The notes beneath the pieces are model-generated. The model made no database searches. It was not told the DNA's origin and saw only the letters and a program-made list of their open reading frames with translations. Of a stretch of 64,000 bases of DNA, positions 26,632 through 36,309 are shown piece after piece. Location: positions 28,589 through 92,588 of the forward strand of contig NZ_PYMH01000018.1 of the NCBI RefSeq assembly GCF_003025555.1, in the 5' to 3' direction. Source of the DNA: Photobacterium lutimaris (GTDB taxonomy: Bacteria > Pseudomonadota > Gammaproteobacteria > Enterobacterales > Vibrionaceae). Each line of letters begins with the position of its first letter. Within the stretch, counting starts at the first letter, position 1. The position numbers and the translations under genes are program-made.

Positions 26632-27024
26632 TTAACGTAGCTTCTTGATCCGCTCGGTCTGGCTGATCACATCTGTCAGACGAATACCGAATTTGTCATT
26701 GACCACCACGACTTCGCCGTGGGCGATCAGCGTGCCGTTAACCATCACATCCAGCGATTCACCGGCCACACGATCGAGCTCTACAACCGAGCCCTGGTTA
26801 AGTTGCAGCAGGTTTCGAATACTGATCTGCGTCCTGCCAACTTCCATCGAGATGGTCACCGGAATATCCAAGATAGTATCGAGCTTGCGGCGTTCATCTT
26901 CGCCAATCGGGGCCGATTCATCGGTCAGCTCTTCCAGTGGCGCCGGCTGCGCCACTTCATCACTGGCCTGCTCAGCCAAGGCCGCCGCCCAGTCGTCGGC
27001 AATTTGTTGATCATTATTAGACAT
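26632..27024 (-). CDS. fliN: FliN, motor switch (C ring) protein
   Basis: 130 aa. The start is taken at 27024 (MSNNDQQIADDW) with ATAGGTA upstream; an earlier codon would overlap fliM. An acidic, variable N-terminus is followed by the SpoA domain (about 55-128) with IPVTISMEVGRTQISIRNLL and GEVVVVNDKFGIRLTDV. FliN forms the lower C ring with FliM and binds FliH to dock the export ATPase. Confidence 0.95.
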   Translation of the reverse strand: MSNNDQQIADDWAAALAEQASDEVAQPAPLEELTDESAPIGEDERRKLDTILDIPVTISMEVGRTQISIRNLLQLNQGSVVELDRVAGESLDVMVNGTLIAHGEVVVVNDKFGIRLTDVISQTERIKKLR

Positions 27025-27049
27025 GTTTGTACCTATTCGGATCTCGTCC

Positions 27050-28102
27050 TTAATTGTCTGTATCGTCACCGTGAAGATTCAACAGTGCCGAGCCTAGTTC
27101 ATCGCGATCGAGGAAAGCCAAATCGCTTTTCACCATATCCGGACGCTTTAGTTTTTCGGTGATCTTCAATGCGATATTCTCGCCCGATTTACCCATTTTG
27201 GCGCGGTAGGTTGGTAAGTCTTCGACAAAGACCGTTGCCGCTTCCGGCACATCAATCGGGATCACATCTCCCGGCTGAAGCTCCATCAAGTCACGCAGGG
27301 TCAGGTCAACATCGAGCAACTTAGCCCGCATATTCACCGGCACATCCATGATTTCGTCACGCAGCGCTTTGCTCCAGCGAACATCGGTGTCCATCTTGTC
27401 ACTCTGGACACCGGCATCAAGCAATTCGCGAATGGGCTCTACCATGGAGTAAGGCATCACCACATGGAAGTCACCACCGCCACCGTCAACCTCGATATGG
27501 AACGAACTGACAATAATCACCTCGGTCGGGCTGACGATATTGGCCATCGTTGGGTTGACTTCAGAGTCGAGGTATTCGAACTCGACGCCCATTACCGGTG
27601 ACCACGCCTCGCGGTAATCTTCAAACACCAATTTCAACAGCATCTGAACAATACGACGCTCAGTCGGGGTAAATTCACGCCCTTCAATCTTGGCGTGGAA
27701 ACGCCCATCGCCACCAAAGAAGTTCTCGACCAAAATGAAGACCAGTCGGGCTTCCATGGTGATCAGTGCCGTCCCCTTGAGCGGACGAAAGCGCACCATA
27801 TTCAAGCTGGTCGGGACATACAGGGTATTCTGATACTCGCCAAATTTGAGCATCTGCACCCCGTTGATAGAAACCTCGGCTGTTTTTCGCAACATATTAA
27901 ACAGGCTTATCCGCATATGGCGGGCAAAACGCTCGTTAATCAGCTCCAGTGTAGGCATCCGCCCACGGACTATCCTGTCTTGTGATGAAAAATCAAAAGC
28001 CATGACGCCAGTGTCGCTCTGGCCACCGTCATCATCATCATCGACATCGTCGACACCGTGTAAGAGGGCGTCAATTTCGTCCTGAGTTAATAAGTCACTC
28101 AC
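27050..28102 (-). CDS. fliM: FliM, motor switch (C ring) protein
   Basis: 350 aa. The N-terminal peptide LTQDEIDALLHG is the CheY-phosphate binding site. The middle domain contains the GGxG-type segment GGDGRFHAKIEGREFTPTE, and the C-terminal SpoA domain joins FliN. FliM couples CheY binding to reversal of rotation. The start codon is GTG at 28102, eight bases after the fliL stop. Confidence 0.97.
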   Translation of the reverse strand: MSDLLTQDEIDALLHGVDDVDDDDDGGQSDTGVMAFDFSSQDRIVRGRMPTLELINERFARHMRISLFNMLRKTAEVSINGVQMLKFGEYQNTLYVPTSLNMVRFRPLKGTALITMEARLVFILVENFFGGDGRFHAKIEGREFTPTERRIVQMLLKLVFEDYREAWSPVMGVEFEYLDSEVNPTMANIVSPTEVIIVSSFHIEVDGGGGDFHVVMPYSMVEPIRELLDAGVQSDKMDTDVRWSKALRDEIMDVPVNMRAKLLDVDLTLRDLMELQPGDVIPIDVPEAATVFVEDLPTYRAKMGKSGENIALKITEKLKRPDMVKSDLAFLDRDELGSALLNLHGDDTDN

Positions 28103-28109
28103 ATAAAAC

Positions 28110-28604
28110 CTATTGCATTACAAAACCAGTAAACAGTACCCGCTCAACCGCTTGTCGGCCGGATACCTTAAGCAGAGCCTCTTGAACAGCCGCCAACGAC
28201 TGACTACGAAGCTCTAATCGTCCTGTCGGCGTTCTCAATTGCTCAACGGTTGCAGCACCAAAGGTCTGCAACAACGTACTTTCTATCAGCGGAATATGCT
28301 GACGGGCGGCAGCATCATTGCTATCTCCCCTTACCATAAGCTGAACTTTAACCTGCACCAACCTGTCTCGGGCGTCACCGCTAACATTGAAAATAAAAGG
28401 TTGGGGCAAAATAACATAGTAGGCGGATTCCACCACTGCCGGAGCTGATGGGGTCGCCGAGCCCGACTGTGCAGTCTCCGGCTCCGGAGACGAGCCGCCA
28501 AAGAAAAACCATGCGCCAACGCCAGCGCCTGCAAGCAGAGCAACGGCCAATACGGCAATGATCACTAACTTCTTCTTTCCGCCGCCTTGTCCTTCATCTG
28601 CCAT
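28110..28604 (-). CDS. fliL: FliL, basal-body-associated protein
   Basis: 164 aa from the ATG at 28604, which has AAAGGAT nine bases upstream; an in-frame codon 36 bases earlier is less well placed. One membrane helix (about residues 14-35) precedes a linker and the periplasmic FliL domain, which supports stator function. FliL is usually encoded just before fliM, as here. Confidence 0.94.
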   Translation of the reverse strand: MADEGQGGGKKKLVIIAVLAVALLAGAGVGAWFFFGGSSPEPETAQSGSATPSAPAVVESAYYVILPQPFIFNVSGDARDRLVQVKVQLMVRGDSNDAAARQHIPLIESTLLQTFGAATVEQLRTPTGRLELRSQSLAAVQEALLKVSGRQAVERVLFTGFVMQ

Positions 28605-28692
28605 GCTTGATTTATCCTTTGTTGTGAGTTTTATAGCCAAACATTTAAAGTTATGTGGGTATCGCTTTTGCCCAGTTTACCAGAGTCCTACC

Positions 28693-30273
28693 CTAGGCAT
28701 AGTAATCAACACCGTCTTTTGGTGCTGCCATCCACAAATCCGTGCGACTGGCCGTCTGATTACTGTCAGCAGCCAGCTCATGAGCGGCTATCTGACCTGA
28801 GCCTTGTTCACCACGCTGAGGTGAAGAGTCTGGCTGACCATTCGGGTGCTGCTGCGAACCGCCGGCAAACTGGCGACTGCTGTCCTGCTGGACGGTACTT
28901 TGGGCTAACTGTAACCCTTGCTGTTGCAACAGCTCACGTAAACGGGGCATGGCTTGTTCGACCAAATCCCGCGATTGCTGATTGGCCACGGTAATTTGTA
29001 CCGATGCCTGATCGTTATTCATCGATAATTTGATCTGCAATTTACCCAGCTCTGGCGGGTCAAGGCGGATATCAACATGCTTGAGGTTCTTCGACATCAT
29101 CATCTGAACCCTGTCCGCCAGCTGGTCTCCGGCTTGCTCTTTGCTCAACAGCAGAGGAGACTGAGCCGTGCCAGGCTTTTCACCCTCAGTAGCCAACATC
29201 CCCGCAGCCGCTGTTCGTTGCGTGGTATGTGGACCGTGGGTCTCACCCAAACTTGCGCTTGAACCGTCATCCAGCGACGTCGCTGCCAATGCTCCCGTAC
29301 TGCCTTTCACTAGCGGTGCTCCTTTCAGCACCTCAGATGACGATGATTGGCCCATCAACGCCGCCAATTCGCTGGTCGGCGATGAATGAAATGCACCATT
29401 GGACGTTACCTGGTTCGATGATAGCGGTGTCGTTCCTTGAGCGCTTTTAAGTTCACCGTTGGTCATCGCCATTCCCGATAAAGCCATTTTACCGGCTTGC
29501 TCGCCTTTTACCGGCTTGCCATCGGTCATTGCCGCGCCATCTTGCTCTTGTGCCACTAGCCCTTCAATGCCACCAGCCCCTTTACCCGCAAGATCTTTAC
29601 CCATGGCAATGTCTTTGCCAACTAAGGTCTCTTTACCCGTCACGGTTTCTTTACCAACAGCGCCGCCTTTTTCGGTCATTGCCTCTTGGGTTAATGCTTC
29701 TGCATCAGGCGGCAACAACTTGCCATCTGTACCCGCAAGTTGACTGTGTGATGCGGATAAGCGCTGGAGGAAATCTTCGCCTTCGCTCATGGATAACTTG
29801 ACGCTGTCAGGATTGGCTATCGATGATCCCGGGTGTTGACCTGCAACAGCAATTGCAACCGTATCATCACCGGATAGTTCATCGCCGGCTTGATTGCCTT
29901 CTTGACTGCCTGTTGAGTACCCTGCATTTTTGCCATCCGACTCTTCTAAGCCTTCAGCTTCCAGACTGCCATCCTGAATTAGTTCTTTTTTATCAATATT
30001 CTGTGCTACATCATCAGTAGTGTCACTTGTTCCCACAGACAGCTGCGTGCTAGAGAGTTTGCCATCTTCATCTGTGGTTTTCGCCTCGGCGTCCAGCGAA
30101 GTCGGTTCCGCTGTAGGCTCTTTGCCCATCAACCCTTGCAGGGTTTGGCTGAAGCCTTTGTCCGGCACCGCGTCCAATTTTCCCGGCTGGCTTTCTGTTG
30201 CCGCAGAGGTCTTTGAAGCTCCCGCCGATGCTGCCGGAACGGTATCCGTTTTGAATAATTGAGATAAAAACAT
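28693..30273 (-). CDS. fliK: FliK, hook-length control protein
   Basis: 526 aa. FliK acts as a molecular ruler and flips FlhB specificity when the hook is complete. The first 400 residues are low complexity (Gly, Ser, Asp, Glu, Lys), including an irregular GKE/GKD repeat near 200-235. The conserved C-terminal core (about 390-470) has HVDIRLDPPELGKLQIKLSM and a LRELLQQQGL helix, which is the family signature. A sigma-54-like motif lies at 30316-30332. Confidence 0.92.
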   Translation of the reverse strand: MFLSQLFKTDTVPAASAGASKTSAATESQPGKLDAVPDKGFSQTLQGLMGKEPTAEPTSLDAEAKTTDEDGKLSSTQLSVGTSDTTDDVAQNIDKKELIQDGSLEAEGLEESDGKNAGYSTGSQEGNQAGDELSGDDTVAIAVAGQHPGSSIANPDSVKLSMSEGEDFLQRLSASHSQLAGTDGKLLPPDAEALTQEAMTEKGGAVGKETVTGKETLVGKDIAMGKDLAGKGAGGIEGLVAQEQDGAAMTDGKPVKGEQAGKMALSGMAMTNGELKSAQGTTPLSSNQVTSNGAFHSSPTSELAALMGQSSSSEVLKGAPLVKGSTGALAATSLDDGSSASLGETHGPHTTQRTAAAGMLATEGEKPGTAQSPLLLSKEQAGDQLADRVQMMMSKNLKHVDIRLDPPELGKLQIKLSMNNDQASVQITVANQQSRDLVEQAMPRLRELLQQQGLQLAQSTVQQDSSRQFAGGSQQHPNGQPDSSPQRGEQGSGQIAAHELAADSNQTASRTDLWMAAPKDGVDYYA

Positions 30274-30315
30274 AATGAAGATCGCGCTTTGACAGTGGCC
30301 TATAGACGATAATGA

Positions 30316-30332
30316 TGCAAAAAATACGCCAA
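30316..30332 (-). promoter_or_regulatory. Candidate sigma-54 promoter of fliK-flhB
   Basis: TTGGCGTATTTTTTGCA has GG-N10-GC spacing and intact TTGG and TTGCA blocks in the 111-bp fliJ-fliK gap. The middle matches the consensus less well than the other sites in the window. Confidence 0.6.
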
Positions 30333-30384
30333 CACACCAGTTTATACCCCATTAAATACGAGCTACTGGCGGATACGCCTTCTG

Positions 30385-30834
30385 CTAACGAGTCATCAAG
30401 CGACGGGCATATTGCATGGTGGCAAACTCATCCATCATTTTCTGCTCTTGCTTGTCCAGCAAGCGCTGCCGCTCGGTCTGTTTCTTTTCAATTAACCACT
30501 CTATCGAGCGCCGTTGTTTGCGCATTTCCTGCCAGTGCAAGCTGCATTGCTCCACCTGCTGGTCGAAATGAGCCCCCGCACTCCTCTGCTTAACCAAGGT
30601 TTCATCAAGCTGGTTTAAGAATTTTTGCAGGTGATTATATGCACTGGCCGTCAGCCCTTGCTGGCCTCGCTCAGACAACTGGCGGCAATAGTCCAGGCGG
30701 TACTGTTCTATCTGCCGCAATTGCTGTAAGTAGTTTTCACGCTCGATACGCGCTTGGTTCAGCGCCAGCGATGCTTTGTGCTCGGCATCGGCAGTCTGGG
30801 TTAAAATCAACGCTAGTGCATTTTCGGCTGCCAT
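30385..30834 (-). CDS. fliJ: FliJ, export chaperone-escort protein
   Basis: 149 aa, almost entirely predicted coiled coil, with a basic C-terminus. FliJ sits in the centre of the FliI hexamer and links it to FlhA. Its place after fliI and before fliK, and its length, are as expected. Sequence motifs are weak in this family, so the call rests on coiled-coil shape plus position. Confidence 0.9.
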   Translation of the reverse strand: MAAENALALILTQTADAEHKASLALNQARIERENYLQQLRQIEQYRLDYCRQLSERGQQGLTASAYNHLQKFLNQLDETLVKQRSAGAHFDQQVEQCSLHWQEMRKQRRSIEWLIEKKQTERQRLLDKQEQKMMDEFATMQYARRLMTR

Positions 30835-30900
30835 CGCTTTCTCCTGGCAAATTCTTCCACCATCAATTTAGCAATGGCTGTTCGCTGGTGTCATCGTTAT

Positions 30901-32223
30901 CTATTGTCCGCTAAGTACGGAGCGTAACATGTTGACGCACATCTCGTAGGGGACGGCCTCTTTCATTGATTGCTGCATGTAACCATCTAATCGAGGCTTG
31001 AGGGCAAACGACTGATCGATGGCTTGGTCGGTACCGGGTTTATAGGCGCCGATTGACACCAAGTCCTGATTCTTGCGGCAAATCGACAACACTTGCCTCA
31101 CCGCTTTGGACATCATCAGGTGCTCTTCGCTCACTATGGCTGGCATCACGCGGCTTACCGAGCGCTCGACATCGATTGCCGGGTAATGACCCGCATCAGC
31201 AAGTTCCCGTGATAACACGATGTGGCCATCCAAAATCGCCCGTGACGCATCGGCGATAGGGTCTTGTAGATCATCACCTTCCGTCAATACGGTGAAAAAA
31301 GCGGTAATAGATCCCTGATGCTCGCCACCATTGCCTGCCCGCTCTACAAGTGCTGGCAATTTGGCAAAGACCGAAGGCGGATAACCCTTGGTGGCTGGTG
31401 GCTCGCCGACAGAGAGGGCGATTTCCCGCTGAGCTTGGGCAAAGCGGGTCAGTGAGTCCATCAGCAATAGAACATCCAACCCTTGGTCACGGAAATATTC
31501 CGCAATCGTCAGGGCCGTTTGGCACCCTTTCAGTCGCATCAGCGGTGAAGCATCGGCAGGTGCCGCCACGACGACTGCTCGCTGGCGCCCTTCCGTGCCA
31601 AGGATCTCATCAATAAATTCTTTAACTTCACGGCCCCGCTCGCCGATAAGGCCAACCACCACAACCTGTGCCGTGGTACCCCGGGTCATCATCCCCAACG
31701 TCACCGACTTACCGACACCCGATCCGGCAAACAAGCCGATACGCTGCCCCTTGCCGACAGTCAGCAGACCGTTAACGGCCTTCAAACCAACGTCCAGCGG
31801 CTCTTTGATCGGTTTTCTGGCCAGCGGGTTAATGGGTTCGGCGTTGAACGCCGCCCGCTCGCCGGTATAAATATCACCAAGGCCATCAAGGGGATTACCG
31901 ACACCATCGATCACCCTGCCAAGCAATTCCATCCCGACCGGGATCCCCCCAGCTTCGGTGATCGGCGTCACTCTGGCGCCGGGCATGATGCCGGTCAGCT
32001 GTTCGCTGGGCATCAAAAAGAGGGTTTCACCAGAGAAGCCAACCACTTCGGCTTCCATCTCGCCGGTAAGGGTTTCCACCTTACACTGGCTGCCAACGGG
32101 TGCCCGGCACCCAATCGCTTCCAGTGTCAGCCCAACGACACGCACTAAACGGCCGGATGCCACCGGCCGGGACGACGTATTGGTTGTTTGATAGCGGGAT
32201 AAACGTTCAGCCAGATTGGCCAT
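30901..32223 (-). CDS. fliI: FliI, flagellum-specific export ATPase
   Basis: 440 aa. The ATG at 32223 overlaps the fliH stop (TGATG), which sets the start. The F1-beta-like ATPase has Walker A GLFAGSGVGKSVT (about 165-177), LIGERGREVKEF and Walker B LLLMDSLTRFAQAQRE (about 250-265). It hydrolyses ATP to deliver export substrates to the gate, in complex with FliH and FliJ. Confidence 0.97.
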   Translation of the reverse strand: MANLAERLSRYQTTNTSSRPVASGRLVRVVGLTLEAIGCRAPVGSQCKVETLTGEMEAEVVGFSGETLFLMPSEQLTGIMPGARVTPITEAGGIPVGMELLGRVIDGVGNPLDGLGDIYTGERAAFNAEPINPLARKPIKEPLDVGLKAVNGLLTVGKGQRIGLFAGSGVGKSVTLGMMTRGTTAQVVVVGLIGERGREVKEFIDEILGTEGRQRAVVVAAPADASPLMRLKGCQTALTIAEYFRDQGLDVLLLMDSLTRFAQAQREIALSVGEPPATKGYPPSVFAKLPALVERAGNGGEHQGSITAFFTVLTEGDDLQDPIADASRAILDGHIVLSRELADAGHYPAIDVERSVSRVMPAIVSEEHLMMSKAVRQVLSICRKNQDLVSIGAYKPGTDQAIDQSFALKPRLDGYMQQSMKEAVPYEMCVNMLRSVLSGQ

Positions 32224-33077
32224 CACCCTTCTCCGTGCGCTTGGTCAGACTCTTGACAAGATGACGGCTGGGAAGGCTGGCTGTTAAGACCAACAAACTG
32301 CTCAAGCAAGTGGCGCAATCGGGTTTCCATCTGATAGTCGATGGTCGAATTGCCTGATTCGACAAACAGATCCCCACGGTTCATTGCCGGCTCAGCCTGA
32401 AGCGTCCATTGCCGCTCTGCCAAGTTCTCGGTACCGTAAGCCTGCTTGATAATGTCCAGATCTTCGGGGTGAAGCTGAATCGTGGTTTTTTGCCCGGCCA
32501 TCGGCAGCGCAGCAATCCCTTCGCGCAGGGTTTGCAAAATCACCTGCGGGTTGGTTTTCAGCTCGACCTGAACCAATTCACGGGCCAAGCTGGTTACCAG
32601 CTGAACCAACTGCTGCTCAACCGCATCATCAACTTGCCGCAACGGGGTTGCCAACTTTTCTACCAGCTGGGTTAAGTGGCCAACCTGCTCATCTGTTATC
32701 GCTTTGCCTTGTTCTAGACCCTGCGCCAGACCTTGGGCCAAACCTTGTTCAAGCCCTTGCTGCAGACCTTGTTCCATCCCCTGCTGCGAACCTTGCTCAA
32801 AGCCTTCGCTATGTCCGGCAGCTCGGCCTTCAGCAATACCTTCTTCATAGGCAGAGTGGCGGATGTCATCCAAGTCGGCGGCAGTAAGCGGCGGCAGTTC
32901 AGGCTCTTCATCAAGCGGCTCAACCTGCCACTCGGGTTCGTAATTAAAGGCATTTTCCGTCATGCCTTCCTGTTCGGAGGTGTAATCCGGGTAGGCCCAA
33001 CGCTCAAGCTCTTGCGCTTGATGTTCGGGAACACGGAGGAAGCCACGACGGCGCTCCATCGGGCGATCAGAAGACAT
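32223..33077 (-). CDS. fliH: FliH, regulator of the export ATPase
   Basis: 284 aa. FliH links FliI to FliN at the C ring. A hydrophobic N-terminal part includes the WAYPDY segment. Residues about 92-128 hold a run of GxxxG-type repeats (QQGLEQGLAQGLAQGLEQG key pattern), a known FliH hallmark thought to pack helices. The C-terminal domain (about 170-260) resembles V-type ATPase stator subunit E. It lies between fliG and fliI. Confidence 0.95.
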   Translation of the reverse strand: MSSDRPMERRRGFLRVPEHQAQELERWAYPDYTSEQEGMTENAFNYEPEWQVEPLDEEPELPPLTAADLDDIRHSAYEEGIAEGRAAGHSEGFEQGSQQGMEQGLQQGLEQGLAQGLAQGLEQGKAITDEQVGHLTQLVEKLATPLRQVDDAVEQQLVQLVTSLARELVQVELKTNPQVILQTLREGIAALPMAGQKTTIQLHPEDLDIIKQAYGTENLAERQWTLQAEPAMNRGDLFVESGNSTIDYQMETRLRHLLEQFVGLNSQPSQPSSCQESDQAHGEG

Positions 33078-33112
33078 AACTAGCCATTATACTGCTCAAG
33101 CACAGTAACGTA

Positions 33113-34153
33113 TTACAGGAATTCATCGGCACCGCCTCCGGTCAGCATCAGCTCGCCGGCATCTGATAGTCGACGGGCAATCGACAGGATCTCTTTCTGG
33201 GCAGACTCAACGTCAGCCACACGGATTGGCCCCATCGCCTCAAGATCATCTTGCAGCATTTCAGCGGCACGCTTGGACATATTACGCATGATTTTCTCGC
33301 GCAGCGTGTCATCAGCACCCTTGAGGGCTTTCTGCAAGAGATCTTGCGGAACATCACGCATCAGAGTCTGGATTCCGCGATCATCCACTTCGGCCAGGTT
33401 GTCGAAGACGAACATCAGATCTTCAATCTGGGTCGCCATGTCTTCGTCATTGTCACGAATTTGATCCATGAGTGCGCCTTCGACATTGTTGTCGAGGTAG
33501 TTCATGATCTCGGCAGCCGCCTTCAGGCCGCCAATTTTCGCCGCCTGGGCTCCGGCTTGACCGGCAAACTGTTTCTCCATGATATCGTTCAGCTCATGCA
33601 GTGCCGCCGGCTGAACTTCTTCAAGGTTGGCAATTCGCATCATCAAATCCAGTCTCACCCGCTCTGGGAACTGCGCCAGAATTTCCGCTGACTGCTCAGG
33701 CTCGAGGTACGACAGAACAATGGTTTGGATCTGCGGGTGTTCGTTGAGAATAATGCTGGCAACCTGCCTTGGATCCATCCACTTGAGGGAATCAAGACCC
33801 CGCGAGCCACTGCCCATCAAGATCTGATCGACCAGGTTATTTGCCTTGTCTTCACCCAATGCCGCGATCAGTGTATTACGGACAAAATCTTCGCTGCCCA
33901 TACCGATACTGGTGTATTTCTGGATATCCTCAAGGAAATGGCGATGAACAGCAGACACTTTTTCTTGGTTTAGATCTGCCATTTGTGCCATCACGCCACC
34001 CACCCGCTGCACCTGCTTAGGTTCAAGATGACGGATAATGCTGGCGGCATCCTGCTCATTGAGGCTCAATAGCAAAATCGCAGCTTTATCCGCCCCGGTC
34101 AGGGTGGTGATATCAAATTTCTTGTTGTCCGTGGTTGCGACTTCATTAGCCAT
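33113..34153 (-). CDS. fliG: FliG, motor torque-generating switch protein
   Basis: 346 aa, a normal length. FliG joins the FliF ring and interacts with the stators. The C-terminal domain includes the EHPQ-motif segment (ILNEHPQIQTIVLSYL, about 130-145) of the middle domain and the charged torque helix region DDLLQKALKGADDTLREKIMRNMSKRA (key Lys, Asp, Arg, Glu residues near 270-295). It overlaps fliF by eight bases. Confidence 0.97.
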   Translation of the reverse strand: MANEVATTDNKKFDITTLTGADKAAILLLSLNEQDAASIIRHLEPKQVQRVGGVMAQMADLNQEKVSAVHRHFLEDIQKYTSIGMGSEDFVRNTLIAALGEDKANNLVDQILMGSGSRGLDSLKWMDPRQVASIILNEHPQIQTIVLSYLEPEQSAEILAQFPERVRLDLMMRIANLEEVQPAALHELNDIMEKQFAGQAGAQAAKIGGLKAAAEIMNYLDNNVEGALMDQIRDNDEDMATQIEDLMFVFDNLAEVDDRGIQTLMRDVPQDLLQKALKGADDTLREKIMRNMSKRAAEMLQDDLEAMGPIRVADVESAQKEILSIARRLSDAGELMLTGGGADEFL

Positions 34154-35897
34154 CTTCAGTTACCCAACTTTTAACAACCTGCGCTGCCAGATCCGGCTCG
34201 TTAGCCACAAGGGCACGCACCGCTTTCAGCAGATCTTCATCTTTATGCAGGTTTGGTAGATCCAGATTGCTGCTGCTCAACTCGAGGGTTTCCGCCCCGT
34301 CAAGCTCGCTGCCAATCAGATCAATAGACTCATGACCACCAGACGGCACTGGCAAACCATTTTCATCCAATGGTGTACCGTCAGCCGATTGGTTCGGATA
34401 CAACAGTTTGCGCATTGCCGGGCGCACCATCACCACCATGATCACAATAATCACAAGGGCTGCAGCCAACCAGCGAACCCAGGTGTTGAAGTTCGGGTGA
34501 TCCCATATCGGCAGGTCCGCGACCATTTGCTCTTCTGGTACGGCAAACGGCACCGAAATGACTTCCAGCATGTCGCCACGCATTTCAGAAAAACCGACGC
34601 CACCTTTGAGCAAGCGGGAGATTTTTGCTATCTCAGCCTCACTCAGTGCAACTCGGGTTAGCTCTCCGGTTTCTGGGTTTAGTACCTGCTTGTAATCAAT
34701 CGCGACCGAAACGGTTTGGCGGTCAACGGTACCGGTTTGTGCCCGGCGGTGCCTGATAGTGGTATCCAGCTCATAATTTCGGGTCGATTCACGGTGAACG
34801 GAATTGTTCCCGCCACGGCCGCCAGACTGCAACTCAGCCACTTCCTGCGGGATCGCGCTGTCTACCGGAGGCTGGTTACTTAAGGCCCCCGGAATACCTG
34901 CGACCATACTGCCGTTGTTGATATCTTCTAGCGTATATTCACTGCGGGTGGATTGGGACGCCGGATCATACTGCTTACGAGTTTCTTCCACTGCACTGAA
35001 GTCCATCGACACATCCACCTGCGCGGTATAGTTGCCAAGCCCCAGCACCGGGATAAGAATCGCATCGATTTTCTCGCGCAGAGCCTGCTCTTGCTTGCGT
35101 TCCAGTTCGTATTCTTTGCGACGGGCCGTTGCCTGCGGATCAGCGGTGCCCGAACTGAGTAAACGGCCATGCTGATCAGTCACGGTGACACGGGTCGGTC
35201 TGAGTCCCGGCACTGCCGTGGCAACCATATCCACAATCGAGTCGACTTCTTGTTGACCCAATGAGCCACCTGTCGACAGGGTCAAAAATACGGTAGCGGA
35301 TGCTTCCTGATTATGGCGAACAAACACACTTTGCTTAGGCATCGCCAGCAGCACTTGGGCTTGGCGGACCTGGCGAATTTGTTCGATAGCCCGCGCCAAC
35401 TGGCGCTCACGGCTGAGCTTCAAGCGCTCTTGCTCAAGGCGCTGAGACACCCCGAACCCCATATCCTGCAGCAGGATGTCATCCCCCATGGCCGTTGCTT
35501 GGTTCAAGCCCGCCCGGGTCAATTCCAGCTTAATCGCGGAAAAGTTGTCGGCAGGTACACGGACAGTGTTGCCATCAAGGGTATAGTTGATTTTTTTCTG
35601 ATCGAAATGATCGAGAATGGGGATCAGCTCAGCCGTTTCATAGGTTCCTAGAGGCCGCATTTCCGGCTCTTTTATCCAAGAAATGACAAGGACGATCAAA
35701 GCGACGCAAATAGCGACCGACAGAACCAGAACAACCTGACGCAGCACATCCAGATTCCCCAGCATGCTATCAACACGCGAGGCACCCTTTTCTTCAACGT
35801 CTGGGTTCTGAAGCGCCGATTCGCTGTCCGCCATCACCGCTGTCGATGATGAATTGCCAGCTACCGCGAGTTCGTTGTTAGTTGATAGTTCCGACAC
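34146..35897 (-). CDS. fliF: FliF, MS-ring protein
   Basis: 583 aa. Two membrane helices (about 55-75 and 470-490) flank the periplasmic ring-building domains, including the MGFGVSQRLEQERLKLSRERQLARAIEQI motif region near 145-175. The C-terminal tail binds FliG. The start codon is GTG at 35897 with TTTAGGAA nine bases upstream. FliF is the assembly nucleus of the basal body. Confidence 0.97.
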   Translation of the reverse strand: MSELSTNNELAVAGNSSSTAVMADSESALQNPDVEEKGASRVDSMLGNLDVLRQVVLVLSVAICVALIVLVISWIKEPEMRPLGTYETAELIPILDHFDQKKINYTLDGNTVRVPADNFSAIKLELTRAGLNQATAMGDDILLQDMGFGVSQRLEQERLKLSRERQLARAIEQIRQVRQAQVLLAMPKQSVFVRHNQEASATVFLTLSTGGSLGQQEVDSIVDMVATAVPGLRPTRVTVTDQHGRLLSSGTADPQATARRKEYELERKQEQALREKIDAILIPVLGLGNYTAQVDVSMDFSAVEETRKQYDPASQSTRSEYTLEDINNGSMVAGIPGALSNQPPVDSAIPQEVAELQSGGRGGNNSVHRESTRNYELDTTIRHRRAQTGTVDRQTVSVAIDYKQVLNPETGELTRVALSEAEIAKISRLLKGGVGFSEMRGDMLEVISVPFAVPEEQMVADLPIWDHPNFNTWVRWLAAALVIIVIMVVMVRPAMRKLLYPNQSADGTPLDENGLPVPSGGHESIDLIGSELDGAETLELSSSNLDLPNLHKDEDLLKAVRALVANEPDLAAQVVKSWVTEDG

Positions 35898-35913
35898 GCA
35901 CTATATTCCTAAA

Positions 35914-36225
35914 TTAGACTGGCATATTCATGAGTTCTTTGTACGCTTCGACCATTTTATTGCGCACCTGTACCGTTGCTTCGAAGGCAACGCTGGACTT
36001 GTTACGCGCAATCATGACATCAGACAGGGAGACGCTGCGGTCACCTTGGTCGAAACGTGTTGCTAGCTCGCTAGATTGTGACTGGATCTGGTTGACGCCT
36101 TTGATGGCATCGCCCAGCATTGCCCCGAAATCAGCGCTGACCTGTTGACCGGTTGCCGGGCGGGACGCATTGGTGGCTTCCAGTTGCATGGCCTGCATTT
36201 CGGCCTGAAGTCCATTTACTTTCAT
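35914..36225 (-). CDS. fliE: FliE, MS-ring to rod junction protein
   Basis: 103 aa. C-terminal heptad-like segment (VMIARNKSSVAFEATVQVRNKMVEAYKE) is the family signature; FliE joins the MS ring and the rod and is among the first exported proteins. It heads the fliEFGHIJ block. No GG-N10-GC sigma-54 element was found in the 84-bp gap upstream, so it may be read from flrBC. Confidence 0.94.
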   Translation of the reverse strand: MKVNGLQAEMQAMQLEATNASRPATGQQVSADFGAMLGDAIKGVNQIQSQSSELATRFDQGDRSVSLSDVMIARNKSSVAFEATVQVRNKMVEAYKELMNMPV

Positions 36226-36309
36226 TACTCTCTCCTACCCGTCAAAATGTTGTCAGCGGAATAATTTTATTACGTAAAGTATGAAGGAATTCGTCCATCA
36301 TTACGGTGT

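Noticed and set aside
36226..36309. Sigma-54 promoter before fliE
   Set aside because: The best candidate has GG followed by TC at the -12 position, so the invariant GC is missing.
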